A stretch of 17,795 nucleotides of DNA from Candidatus Colimonas fimequi (GTDB taxonomy: Bacteria > Bacillota > Clostridia > Peptostreptococcales > Anaerovoracaceae): the NCBI GenBank assembly GCA_018065295.1, contig JAGHTQ010000060.1, positions 1 to 17,795 on the forward strand. Reading direction: 5' to 3'. The notes under the pieces were generated by a model. The model was not told where the DNA came from and ran no database searches. It saw only the letters and a program-made list of their open reading frames with translations. How positions within the stretch are numbered: position 1 is the stretch's first letter; the number at the start of each line of letters is the position of its first letter. Both the position numbers and the translations under genes were made by a program. This document shows, in pieces, positions 6,692 to 15,033 of the stretch.

Positions 6692-9312
6692 CTACTTCTG
6701 AGCGATTGCAGCCTGTGCAGCAGCCAGTCTTGCGATAGGTACTCTGAATGGTGAGCATGAAACGTAGTTGAGACCTACAGCATTGCAGAATGCGATAGTC
6801 TTAGGATCTCCGCCGTGTTCGCCGCAGATACCCAGCTTGATGTTAGGTCTAGTTGCTCTACCAAGCTCAGCAGCCATTTTAACCAGCTTGCCAACGCCTG
6901 TCTGATCCAGTGACTGGAATGGGTCTTCTTCGAAGATGTTCTTGTCTCTGTATTCCTTGATGATCTTACCAGTATCGTCTCTTGAGAAACCAAGAGTCAT
7001 CTGAGTAAGGTCGTTAGTACCGAATGAGAAGAATTCAGCTTCTTCAGCGATTTCGTCAGCTGTCAGAGCAGCTCTAGGAATTTCGATCATAGTACCAACC
7101 ATGTAATCGAACTTTTCGCCTTCTCTTGCGAATACTTCGTCGATCTTATCAACTACAGTCTTCTTAACGTCAGCCAGTTCCTTAACGTTTCCTACTAATG
7201 GAATCATAATTTCAGGAATGATGTCCAGGCCTGCTTCCTTTCTCACTTCCATAGCAGCCATGATGATAGCTTCTGCCTGCATTTCAGCGATTTCAGGATA
7301 TGTTACAGCAAGACGGCAACCTCTGTGACCGAGCATTGGGTTGAACTCGTGGAGTTCTTCTGCAGTCTTCTTGATCTTCTCGTATGGCTTGTTGATCAGT
7401 TCAGCCAGTTCGTGAAGTTCTTCATCTGTATGTGGAATGAATTCGTGAAGAGGTGGGTCCAGGAGTCTGATAGTTACAGGTCTGTCGCCCATAGCTTCGT
7501 AGATGCCCTTGAAGTCGCCCTTCTGATATGGGAGCAGGAAGCTGAGCGCTTCTCTTCTCTCTTCTTCTGTGTCAGCCAGGATCATTCTTCTGATTGCTGG
7601 GATTCTTTCTTCTTCGAAGAACATGTGCTCTGTTCTGCAGAGACCAATACTTCTGCGCCGAGTTCTACAGCCTGCTTAGCATCTCTAGGGTTATCAGCGT
7701 TAGTTCTGATCTTCAGAGTTCTGATTTCGTCAGCCCATGACATGATAGTTCCGAAGTCACCTGAGAGTGTTGGAGGAACTGTCTTAACCTGACCGTTCAG
7801 TACTTCACCCTTGCTGCCGTCCAGTGAAATGTAGTCGCCTTCGTGGAATACGTATTCGCCGATTGTCAGAGTCTTGCCTTCTTCGTCAACCTTGATTTCT
7901 GAGCAACCTGATACGCAGCACTTACCCATACCTCTTGCTACTACTGCAGCGTGTGAAGTCATACCGCCTCTAGCAGTAAGGATACCTTCAGCAGCTACCA
8001 TACCAGCAAGGTCTTCAGGTGAAGTTTCAAGTCTAACCAGAACAGCCTTAGCACCGTTAGCTACAGCTGCTTCAGCGTCTGCTGCGTTGAAGTAGATCTG
8101 TCCGCAAGCAGCACCAGGTGATGCTGGGAGACCCTTAGTCAGCTTCTCAGCGCCAGCCAGTTCGTCAGCGTCGAACATTGGGTGGAGGAGCTGGTCGATC
8201 TGTGCAGGTTCGATTCTTGAAACTGCAGTTTCCTTATCGATGAGACCTTCTGCTACCATGTCTACAGCCATCTTAACTGCAGCTGGAGCTGTTCTCTTAC
8301 CATTTCTAGTCTGGAGCATGTAAAGTTTGCCACGTTCTACAGTGAATTCCATGTCCTGCATGTCTCTGTAGTGGTTTTCAAGCAGTTCTGCGATTCTTAC
8401 GAATTCAGCATATACTTCTGGGAATGCATCAGCCATTTCCTTGATAGGCTGTGGTGTTCTGATACCAGCTACTACGTCTTCGCCCTGTGCGTTTACCAGG
8501 AATTCACCGAAGAGTGCGTTTTCGCCAGTTGCAGCGTTTCTTGTGAATGCTACACCAGTACCTGATGTTTCACCCATGTTACCAAATACCATTGACTGTA
8601 CGTTTACTGCAGTACCGATGCTATCTGGAATTTCATTTAACTTTCTGTACAGAATAGCTCTGTCGTTGTTCCATGATCTGAATACAGCCTTAACTGCTTC
8701 CATGAGCTGGTCCTTAGGATCCTGTGGGAATTCTCTACCCATTTCAGCCTTAACCAGTTCCTTGTATCCAGCGATAATAACCTTAAGGTCTTCAGTTGTC
8801 AGTTCTACGTCATACTTGAATCCGTTCTTTTCCTTCTGTGCATCGAATACAGCATCGAACTTCTTCTTAGGGATTTCCATTACAACGTCACCGAACATCT
8901 GGATGAATCTTCTATAGCTGTCATATGCGAATCTTGGATTTCCTGTAAGATTAGCCATACCTTCAACTGCAACATCATTCAGACCCAGGTTCAGAATAGT
9001 ATCCATCATACCAGGCATTGAAACCTTAGCGCCTGATCTTACTGATACGAGGAGAGGATTCTCAACGTCGCCAAACTTCTTGCCTGAAACTTCTTCCAGT
9101 TCAGCCAGCTTCTCGAAGATAGCTTCGATGATGTCTTCGCCGATTGTCTTGCCTTCTTCATAGTATCTTGTGCAAGCTTCAGTTGTTACTGTGAAGCCGA
9201 AAGGTACTGGAAGACCAATCTTAGTCATTTCTGCCAGGTTCGCGCCCTTACCACCGAGGAGGTCGCGCATGTCCTTTGATCCTTCGTTGAAGGAATAAAC
9301 AAACTTGCCCAT
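6692..9312 (-). CDS. ppdK: Pyruvate, phosphate dikinase, interrupted by a one-base frameshift
   Basis: PPDK interconverts pyruvate + ATP + phosphate with PEP + AMP + pyrophosphate in the cytoplasm; many anaerobes use it in glycolysis. Joining the two frames at 7650 gives 873 residues, almost exactly the length of the Clostridium symbiosum enzyme. The N-terminal nucleotide-binding domain begins GGKGANLAEM. The swivelling phosphohistidine domain carries GGMTSHAAVVARGMGK with His454. The PEP/pyruvate barrel carries GLCRTEHMFF, SFGTNDLTQM and CGEHGGDP with Cys830. All key residues are present. The first frame is open from 9312 through E554, then reads out of frame to a stop at 7582. The second frame runs from just before GLCRTEH to the stop at 6692. 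ATG 9312 has AAGGAG nine bases upstream. It is the last gene of the leftward train, 62 bases after glyQS. The break may be a sequencing error or a real null allele. Confidence 0.93.
7649..7651 (-). other. Frameshift point in ppdK (apparent loss of one base)
   Basis: On the minus strand the sequence reads GCAGAAGTATTGGTCTCTGC. The conserved family sequence here is GAEGIGLCRTEH. It is restored if GAAGTATT is read as GAAGGTATT, that is, if one G (a C on the plus strand) is missing between E554 and I556. Both flanks then match the family without any other change, so a single-base deletion explains everything. No slippery heptamer or downstream structure suggesting programmed frameshifting is apparent. 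Confidence 0.85.
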
Positions 9313-9374
9313 TTTAATTTGCTCCTTTACTTTAAAAAATATAAATATACCCTAATACACCACATGAGAACCGA

Positions 9375-10778
9375 TTAGAATACTAACTTGCTCTCAATAT
9401 ATTCTCTAACCTGTTCAACAGGAATTCGAATCTGTTCCATTGTGTCTCTGTCTCTAACAGTTACACAGCCGTCTGTCTCTGTGTCGAAGTCAACACAGAT
9501 TGAGAATGGAGTACCAATCTCGTCTTCTCTTCTATATCTCTTACCGATTGAACCTGCTGCATCGTAGTCAACTGGGAAGTACTTAATCAGTTCTTCGTAA
9601 ATTGGCTCTGCGATAGGTGCCAGCTTCTTGGAGAGTGGAAGTACTGCAGCCTTGTAAGGTGCCAGTGCTGGGTGGAATCTCATAACTGTTCTGATGTCTT
9701 CCTTGCCCTTAGCATCTGTAAGTACTTCTTCGTCATAAGCATCAACCAGGAATGCCAGGAGCATTCTCTCAACACCTACTGATGGTTCAATAACGTATGG
9801 GATGTACTTCTCATTAGTTTCAGGATCCAGATAGCTCATATCCTGACCTGAAGTGTTCTGATGAGCTGTAAGGTCGAAATCTGTTCTTGAAGCTACGCCC
9901 CACAGTTCGCCCCAACCGAATGGGAATAAGAATTCGATATCAGTTGTTGCATTGCTGTAGTGTGACAGTTCTTCAGGATCGTGATCTCTCAGCTTAATGT
10001 GTTCTTCCTTGATGCCAAGTGACTTAAGGAAGTTAGCACAATAATCCTTCCAGTATGCGAACCAGTCAAGTTCTGTTCCTGGCTTGCAGAAGAATTCCAG
10101 TTCCATCTGTTCGAACTCTCTAGTTCTGAAGATGAAGTTACCTGGAGTAATTTCGTTTCTAAATGACTTACCTACCTGAGCAATACCAAATGGAACCTTC
10201 TTTCTTGAAGTTCTCTGTACGCTCTTGAAGTTAACGAAAATACCCTGTGCAGTTTCTGGTCTGAGATAAATCTCTGCCTTAGAATCTTCTGTTACACCCT
10301 GGAATGTCTTGAACATCAGGTTGAACTGTCTGATTCCTGTGAAATCTCTCTTGCCGCAGTCAGGACATACGATTTCCTTCTCTGCAATGTATCCTTCAAG
10401 CTGTTCATTTGACCAACCATCAACTGGGCCTTCTTCTACGCCGTGTTCCTTCATGTAACCTTCGATCAGATGGTCTGCTCTGAATCTTGACTTACATGCC
10501 TTACAGTCGATAAGTGGATCTGAGAATCCGCCAACATGACCTGATGCTACCCAAGTCTGTGGGTTCATTAAGATTGCTGCATCAAGACCTACATTGTACT
10601 TTGATTCCTGAACGAACTTCCTACGCCATGCGTCCTTGATATTGTTCTTCAGTTCTACGCCCAGTGGGCCGTAGTCCCATGTGTTTGCCAGGCCACCGTA
10701 AATTTCTGAACCTGGGAAGATAAATCCACGATTCTTAGCAAGAGCCGTGAGTTTCTCCATTGTAACTTCTGTGCTCAT
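9375..10778 (-). CDS. glyQS: Glycyl-tRNA synthetase, dimeric (alpha2) type
   Basis: This class II aminoacyl-tRNA synthetase attaches glycine to tRNA-Gly in the cytoplasm. Its 467 residues match the single-chain dimeric form and not the separate GlyQ/GlyS subunits. Residues 18-37 carry the family's N-terminal signature FIFPGSEIYGGLANTWDYGP. A zinc-type pair CKAC (92-95) and CPDCG (138-142) sits in the insertion. YLRPETAQG and motif 2 (FRNEITPGNFIFRTREFEQ, 206-224) form the active site. Motif 3 is EPSVGVERMLLAF, followed by the anticodon-binding domain ending in VREYIESKLVF. ATG 10778 has CGGAG ten bases upstream. It lies 47 bases after the DUF4342 gene and 62 before ppdK. No T-box leader is visible in the gap, so transcription probably reads through from upstream. 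Confidence 0.96.
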   Translation of the reverse strand: MSTEVTMEKLTALAKNRGFIFPGSEIYGGLANTWDYGPLGVELKNNIKDAWRRKFVQESKYNVGLDAAILMNPQTWVASGHVGGFSDPLIDCKACKSRFRADHLIEGYMKEHGVEEGPVDGWSNEQLEGYIAEKEIVCPDCGKRDFTGIRQFNLMFKTFQGVTEDSKAEIYLRPETAQGIFVNFKSVQRTSRKKVPFGIAQVGKSFRNEITPGNFIFRTREFEQMELEFFCKPGTELDWFAYWKDYCANFLKSLGIKEEHIKLRDHDPEELSHYSNATTDIEFLFPFGWGELWGVASRTDFDLTAHQNTSGQDMSYLDPETNEKYIPYVIEPSVGVERMLLAFLVDAYDEEVLTDAKGKEDIRTVMRFHPALAPYKAAVLPLSKKLAPIAEPIYEELIKYFPVDYDAAGSIGKRYRREDEIGTPFSICVDFDTETDGCVTVRDRDTMEQIRIPVEQVREYIESKLVF

Positions 10779-10825
10779 TAGTTAATATCTCCGTTTAAAT
10801 TTATTTTTCAGTTAAAAAACTGTGT

Positions 10826-11515
10826 TTAGTAGTTTAAAAAGCTTCTGCTTGTGTAGAGTGGTGGAACCTTGTCCATTGTCCATTCTTCATCAGCTTCGCC
10901 CTTAGCGAACTTAGCCTTAACGTCTTCAGCCTTCTCAGTTGCCTTAGCCTTAACTTCCTCAGCCTTCTCGCTTGCCTTAGCCTTAGCTTCTTCTGCCTTA
11001 GCCTTAACGTCTTCTGCCTTCTCTTCAGCCTTAACCTTAGCTTCTTCTGCCTTAACCTTAGCTGCGTCCAATGCTGCGCTGCCCTTCTCTGTTACTGAGC
11101 CGATTGTATCTGATACTGCATCGCTGATGTCGATAATTGTGCCGTCTTCCTTAACGATTTCGATTGTGCACTTGAAACCGAATGCTGCAACAACGCCAAC
11201 TACTGATGCGATAGGTGCGATAACAAGACCAACGATACCAGCATTGAGAGGAACGTTGAGAATCAGTTCTCCGTCTCTCTTAACCAGAATCTTAGCAACG
11301 TTGCCCTTAGCAACCTGTTCCTTAATGCTTGCGAACAGTGCTTCGCCCTTGCTTCCGAAACCTCTCTTCTTAGAACCAGAGTTAACTGTTTCTTCGATAG
11401 CGATGATTGCATCAACTACGCTGCCATCAGCTTCTTCAAGAGCCTGCTTAGCTTCTGCATAAGTTACACCTGTTCTGTCCTTAACCAGTTCGATTTTTTC
11501 TAAAGTGATTTCCAT
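10826..11515 (-). CDS. UBA-like/DUF4342 protein with 11-residue helical repeat tail
   Basis: This 229-residue protein has no assigned biochemical function. Residues 1-44 resemble the UBA/TS-N helical domain (ELVKDRTGVTYAEAKQALEE, as in the start of EF-Ts). A DUF4342 core follows (about 58-135) with AKILVKRDGELILNVPLNAG and a strongly hydrophobic stretch, GLVIAPIASVVGVVAAFGF, that might be a membrane segment or a buried helix. Residues about 145-205 are almost only Lys, Ala, Glu, Val and Asp in an 11-residue rhythm (VKAKATEKAED and relatives), predicted to be amphipathic helix like group-3 LEA proteins. The tail EEWTMDKVPPLYTSRSFLNY is unlike the repeat. ATG 11515 has a full AGGAGG eight bases upstream, so translation should be strong. 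It sits 25 bases after recO and before glyQS. The family is identified from memory. Confidence 0.8.
   Translation of the reverse strand: MEITLEKIELVKDRTGVTYAEAKQALEEADGSVVDAIIAIEETVNSGSKKRGFGSKGEALFASIKEQVAKGNVAKILVKRDGELILNVPLNAGIVGLVIAPIASVVGVVAAFGFKCTIEIVKEDGTIIDISDAVSDTIGSVTEKGSAALDAAKVKAEEAKVKAEEKAEDVKAKAEEAKAKASEKAEEVKAKATEKAEDVKAKFAKGEADEEWTMDKVPPLYTSRSFLNY
10911..11062. repeat. 33-bp tandem repeat tract encoding 11-residue helical repeats
   Basis: The unit beginning TTAGCCTTAAC recurs at 33-base spacing for at least two steps near 10910-10980 and then more loosely to about 11062. It lies wholly in the 3' part of the DUF4342 gene and encodes Lys/Ala/Glu-rich helix. The copies are imperfect. 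The near-identity of the codons suggests growth by unequal exchange or slippage, and repeat number may differ between strains. Confidence 0.75.
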
Positions 11516-11540
11516 TAAATTTACCTCCTGTTTAATGGCC

Positions 11541-12284
11541 TCAGACCATACTTTCGCTCTTCAGGTCTGATGCTTCCAGATAATGTGCCGCATAAGCTCT
11601 AATTAGGCTCTGCAACTCCCTCCCTGCAGCGTCCTTAAGCGCAATATTCTGCATGTTTGTCAGGGAGTTCGCCGAAAAATACTTCAGCACTTTAACTATA
11701 TCAAAATTCAAGTCATAAATCAATGATTCAGACCGTGTATTTTGTACCTGTGAATAACATTCTTGACAAATTATGCCACCATCTTCAATGCTGAATTTCG
11801 CAGGGTTTTTCTTCTGACCACATATTGCACACTCGTCTAATACTGGTTCAGTTCCAAGGAACTTCAAAACCTTAGTCTGGTATGCTAAAACCAGAGTTCC
11901 GAATCCCTTCTCTCTCTTCTCAAGAGCAGCGAAAAAATCCTTAAGTGCGCTATATACTCCTGCCTCCGGCACGCCCTCTTCAAGTACCTTGTCGGTGAAC
12001 TCAAGAACGTAACCTGCATGGAAGTACTTGTCCATGTTCTCAGCCAGAGAATAGTAACTCTTAACCGCTTCAGCCTTGTTGATGAAGAAGTTCTCACGAG
12101 TCTTATTCAGCTCGTACTTACCATAGGTAAACGCGTGCAGCGCAGGCTGATTCCTGTTACGTCCCTCGCTTAAGTTAGTACCTGCAGAAATCTTGCCGAA
12201 TTCCTTGGTAAACAAAGTCATCATGGACGTCTTCTCGTTGATTTTCCTGCGTCTGAGCACAATGCCTTCTACATCTGTTCGCAT
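11541..12284 (-). CDS. recO: DNA repair protein RecO
   Basis: RecO acts with RecF and RecR to load RecA on gapped single-stranded DNA and to anneal strands. The 247 residues are the normal length. The N-terminal OB-fold shows the usual pattern MRTDVEGIVLRRRKINEKTS, with LFTKEFGKISAGTNLSEGRN after it. A helical middle follows. The zinc site is CAICG (152-156) and CQEC (173-176). The ATG at 12284 is three bases after the era stop codon, the usual era-recO pairing in Firmicutes. Confidence 0.93.
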   Translation of the reverse strand: MRTDVEGIVLRRRKINEKTSMMTLFTKEFGKISAGTNLSEGRNRNQPALHAFTYGKYELNKTRENFFINKAEAVKSYYSLAENMDKYFHAGYVLEFTDKVLEEGVPEAGVYSALKDFFAALEKREKGFGTLVLAYQTKVLKFLGTEPVLDECAICGQKKNPAKFSIEDGGIICQECYSQVQNTRSESLIYDLNFDIVKVLKYFSANSLTNMQNIALKDAAGRELQSLIRAYAAHYLEASDLKSESMV

Positions 12285-12287
12285 TAC

Positions 12288-13187
12288 TTAATCCTTGTAT
12301 CCGAAGTTTGACAGAGCGATATCGCTGTCTCTCCAGTTCTCTTTAACCTTAACCCAAAGGTCCATGTAAACCTTAGTTCCAAGGAGCGCTTCAATCTCTT
12401 CACGAGCGCTCTTGCCGATACCCTTAAGCTTACGTCCGCCCTTACCGATAATCATACCCTTGTGTGACTTCTTCTCGCAGTAAATTACTGCTGCAATCTT
12501 AGTCAGGTCATCTTCTTCGATGTACTGCTCAATCTCAACAGCAACGCCGTGAGGAACTTCATCTCTCAGGTAAAGGAGAATCTTCTCTCTGATAATTTCA
12601 CTAACGATAAAACGTGCAGGATGTTCTGTAACCATGTCATCAGGGAAGAACATAGGACCCTCTTCCATGAAGTCAGCTACTGCAGCGATGATTTCATCAA
12701 CGTTAGTGCCCTGCTTAGCTGATGCTCCGATAATCTTCTCGAATATGCCGATATCGTCATATTCTTCATAGATAGCACGGAACTTCTCAGGCTCCATCTT
12801 ATCGATCTTGTTGATAACAAGAACCTTAGGAGTAGTAACCTTGTCAAGAAGATCAAGGATGTACTTATCTCCAGGGCCAGCTGACAGCTTATCATCAACT
12901 ATAAAAATAATCGCATCAACTTCGCCAAATGTGCCGATTGCAGCATCTGTCATGAATTCGCCCAGCTTAGTTCTAGGCTTGTGAATTCCAGGTGTGTCAA
13001 TAAACACCAGCTGCATATCATTATCTCTATCTTCCTCATCGTAATGAGTGTAGATGCCACGAATGGCATTTCTTGTTGTCTGAGGTTTCTCAGTTGTGAT
13101 TGCAATCTTCTCACCTAAAATTGAGTTGAGCAAAGTGGATTTGCCAACATTAGGTCTACCTACAATCCCTATAAATCCAGTCTTCAT
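12288..13187 (-). CDS. era: GTPase Era
   Basis: Era binds GTP and the 3' end of 16S rRNA and assists small-subunit assembly. The protein has 299 residues. The G domain shows G1 GRPNVGKST (10-18), G3 DTPG (64-67), G4 NKID (126-129) and G5 SAK (156-158). The C-terminal KH RNA-binding domain has the GKGG loop at 248-251 and the typical ending VKVKENWRDSDIALSNFGY. Its start codon overlaps the cdd stop (TAATG) and AAGGAG precedes it, so translation is probably coupled. Era and YbeY, both 16S rRNA maturation factors, share this operon. Confidence 0.97.
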   Translation of the reverse strand: MKTGFIGIVGRPNVGKSTLLNSILGEKIAITTEKPQTTRNAIRGIYTHYDEEDRDNDMQLVFIDTPGIHKPRTKLGEFMTDAAIGTFGEVDAIIFIVDDKLSAGPGDKYILDLLDKVTTPKVLVINKIDKMEPEKFRAIYEEYDDIGIFEKIIGASAKQGTNVDEIIAAVADFMEEGPMFFPDDMVTEHPARFIVSEIIREKILLYLRDEVPHGVAVEIEQYIEEDDLTKIAAVIYCEKKSHKGMIIGKGGRKLKGIGKSAREEIEALLGTKVYMDLWVKVKENWRDSDIALSNFGYKD

Positions 13188-13600
13188 TATTTCTCTCCTT
13201 CCAATCTGAATCCAATAGGCAGAAGTTCATCAAGACTTCTGATATTGAGATCCGCATCGCTTACCCCTGTAATAACTTTAATGTCTGGTGCGAATTCGTA
13301 CATGAACTGTCTGCATATGCCACAAGGAATTGCTTCTGTTTCCTGAGCATATACAGCTATGGCAATGAATTTGCGTTCCCCTTCAGAGAGGGCTTTAACA
13401 AAAGCGGTTCTCTCTGCGCAGATTGTTGCGCCATAAGATGAATTCTCAACGTTTACTCCAGAGTAAACTTCTCCTGATGCTGCAAGGAGTGCAGCACCTA
13501 CCTTGAACTTAGAGTATGGAGCATATGCGTTATCGCTTGCCCACATAGCCTGTTCATAGAGCTGCATTGCTGCTAATTTAGGGTTCTTCTTGAAGTCCAT
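13187..13600 (-). CDS. cdd: Cytidine deaminase
   Basis: This enzyme deaminates cytidine and deoxycytidine to uridine and deoxyuridine in pyrimidine salvage. The 137 residues fit the small homotetrameric zinc form. Visible are FKVGAALLAASGEVYSGVNVE, the catalytic CAERTA with zinc Cys61 and proton-shuttle Glu63, and PCGICRQFM with zinc Cys93 and Cys96. ATG 13600 is chosen because AAAGGAG (13607-13613) sits six bases upstream. A GTG at 13603 would leave only three. The ATG shares its A with the ybeY stop (TGATG), so the two genes are translationally linked. Its usual place beside era is kept. Confidence 0.96.
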   Translation of the reverse strand: MDFKKNPKLAAMQLYEQAMWASDNAYAPYSKFKVGAALLAASGEVYSGVNVENSSYGATICAERTAFVKALSEGERKFIAIAVYAQETEAIPCGICRQFMYEFAPDIKVITGVSDADLNIRSLDELLPIGFRLEGEK

Positions 13601-14064
13601 CACGGTCTCCTTTCTAAATCGAGGATAGACATTACCTCCTCTTCCCTGGTCCTCATCTCTACCTTCTCATCTTCCTCCATGTGATCATATCCCAGCAGGT
13701 GGCATATGCTATGAACGAAGAGGTAGACAGCTTCTCTCTCAAGTGAATGACCAAACTCTTCAGCCTGCTCCTTCACTCTATCCATATTTATAACAACGTC
13801 ACCGAGGAGAATTTCGTCCCCATCGATTATATCGTTAAAATCTTCAATCATAGGGAAAGACAGCACGTCAGTTACTGCATCAACTCCCCTGTAATCTCTA
13901 TTGATTTCCTGAATTTCTGGACCATCTACGAATGTAAGGCTGACCTCCATGTTCTCTGGATCAAGGCCTTCTTTCTCAACGCAGATAGTAGCCGCTTCAA
14001 GGAATGTATCCATCATTTCCTGAGTTATAGTTATAATATTTTCTTCGTTGCAAACTATTCTCAT
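13600..14064 (-). CDS. ybeY: rRNA maturation endoribonuclease YbeY
   Basis: YbeY is a metal-dependent RNase needed for 16S rRNA 3'-end maturation and ribosome quality control. It has 154 residues. The hallmark HSICHLLGYDH gives the zinc histidines His118, His122 and His128. LSFPMIE and LGDVVIN upstream are also typical of the family. ATG 14064 has AAGGAG six bases upstream. It lies nine bases downstream of phoH, the standard phoH-ybeY order, and overlaps cdd by one base. The dgkA gene often found between ybeY and cdd in Firmicutes is absent here. Confidence 0.96.
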   Translation of the reverse strand: MRIVCNEENIITITQEMMDTFLEAATICVEKEGLDPENMEVSLTFVDGPEIQEINRDYRGVDAVTDVLSFPMIEDFNDIIDGDEILLGDVVINMDRVKEQAEEFGHSLEREAVYLFVHSICHLLGYDHMEEDEKVEMRTREEEVMSILDLERRP

Positions 14065-14073
14065 GCTTTCTCC

Positions 14074-15033
14074 TTAGTCTTCAGTAGGTGGATTAAATCT
14101 ATAGTATTCATCGTATGCTCCGATGATTTTCTTAACCAGCTGATGTCTTACTACGTCAACGTCCTTAAGGTAGCAGAAGCCAATCTCCTTAACACCCTTA
14201 AGTACCTTCTGAGCTTCAACAAGACCTGACTTCTTGCCTCGAGGAAGGTCAACCTGAGTAACGTCGCCAGTAACAACAACCTTAGAGCCGAAACCCATTC
14301 TTGTCAGAAACATCTTCATCTGTTCAGGAGTTGTGTTCTGTGCTTCGTCAAGGATGATAAATGAGTTATCAAGGGTAGGACCTCTCATGTAAGCAAGTGG
14401 TACCACTTCGATAGTCTCCTTCTCCTTGAGGCGTGCTGCTGTCTCTCTGCCAAGAACATCATGCAAAGCATCATAGAGGGGTCTCAGATATGGATCCACC
14501 TTCTCCTGCAGGTCTCCTGGCAGGAATCCCAGACGCTCGCCCGCTTCAACAGCAGGTCTTGCTAAGATGATTCTGCTAACCTCCTTGTTCTTAAGAGCGT
14601 TAACAGCCATGGCAACTGCAATGTATGTCTTACCAGTACCGGCAGGACCTATGCCAAATACAACGTCCTTCCTTCTGATTGTCTCTACGTATCCCTTCTG
14701 ACCTACAGTCTTAGCCTTAAGTGGTTTGCCGTCGTGAGTGAAGCAGATAATATCTCTTCCTACGTTCTCCTTCTCAAATGACTTGCCTTCCTTGCTAAGG
14801 TCTTCGATATAGTTAATCTTCTGTTCGTCCAGCTTATCGCCTTTTTTCAAAACTGACATCATCTCCCTGATTACTGCTGCAGCTTCTTCAGGACGCTCGC
14901 CCTTGATAAGAAGCTGATTGTCACGCTGTATAATATCTACACCGTACTCGTCTTCAACTGCCTTAATGTTCTTATCCATTCCGCCGAATAATTCGGTTCT
15001 ATCGATGGTTTCATCAATGCTTACGCTTATCAT
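14074..15033 (-). CDS. phoH: PhoH-family ATPase
   Basis: PhoH proteins are cytoplasmic nucleotide-binding proteins related to helicase superfamily 1 and linked to RNA metabolism; the exact role is unsettled. The protein has 319 residues. A KH-like N-terminal part (about 15-60) precedes the ATPase core with Walker A GPAGTGKT (129-136), ARPAVEAGERLGFLPG, and Walker B FIILDEAQNTT (225-235), then TRMGFGSKVVVTGDVTQVDLP. Its ATG shares bases with the preceding stop (TAATG). The ribosome site GAAGGGGA is rather far upstream (about 13 bases), so coupling to the upstream gene may matter. It leads the phoH-ybeY-cdd-era-recO block. yqfF, common after phoH in Bacillus, is missing. Confidence 0.94.
   Translation of the reverse strand: MISVSIDETIDRTELFGGMDKNIKAVEDEYGVDIIQRDNQLLIKGERPEEAAAVIREMMSVLKKGDKLDEQKINYIEDLSKEGKSFEKENVGRDIICFTHDGKPLKAKTVGQKGYVETIRRKDVVFGIGPAGTGKTYIAVAMAVNALKNKEVSRIILARPAVEAGERLGFLPGDLQEKVDPYLRPLYDALHDVLGRETAARLKEKETIEVVPLAYMRGPTLDNSFIILDEAQNTTPEQMKMFLTRMGFGSKVVVTGDVTQVDLPRGKKSGLVEAQKVLKGVKEIGFCYLKDVDVVRHQLVKKIIGAYDEYYRFNPPTED

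Noticed and set aside
7582..7650. Programmed ribosomal frameshift in ppdK
   Set aside because: There is no slippery heptamer, no obvious stimulatory structure, and no known precedent in this enzyme family. A missing base is simpler.
7325..7792. Plus-strand open frames opposite ppdK (also 8441-8917)
   Set aside because: They lie wholly inside a well-conserved gene on the other strand and show no motifs; they are by-products of its biased codon use.
10809..10822. Small palindrome CAGTT-AAAA-AACTG between the DUF4342 gene and glyQS
   Set aside because: The stem is only five base pairs and A+T-rich, with no convincing T run after it on the minus strand. It is too weak to call a terminator or operator.
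10779..10825. T-box leader for glyQS
   Set aside because: The gap is only 47 bases, too short for a T-box, and has no recognisable T-box sequence or terminator hairpin.
10869..11462. Plus-strand open frame of 197 codons opposite the DUF4342 gene
   Set aside because: It is a mirror of the Lys/Ala/Glu-rich repeats (giving Leu/Ser/Ala runs). It has no ribosome site or family likeness, while the minus strand has AGGAGG and recognisable domains.
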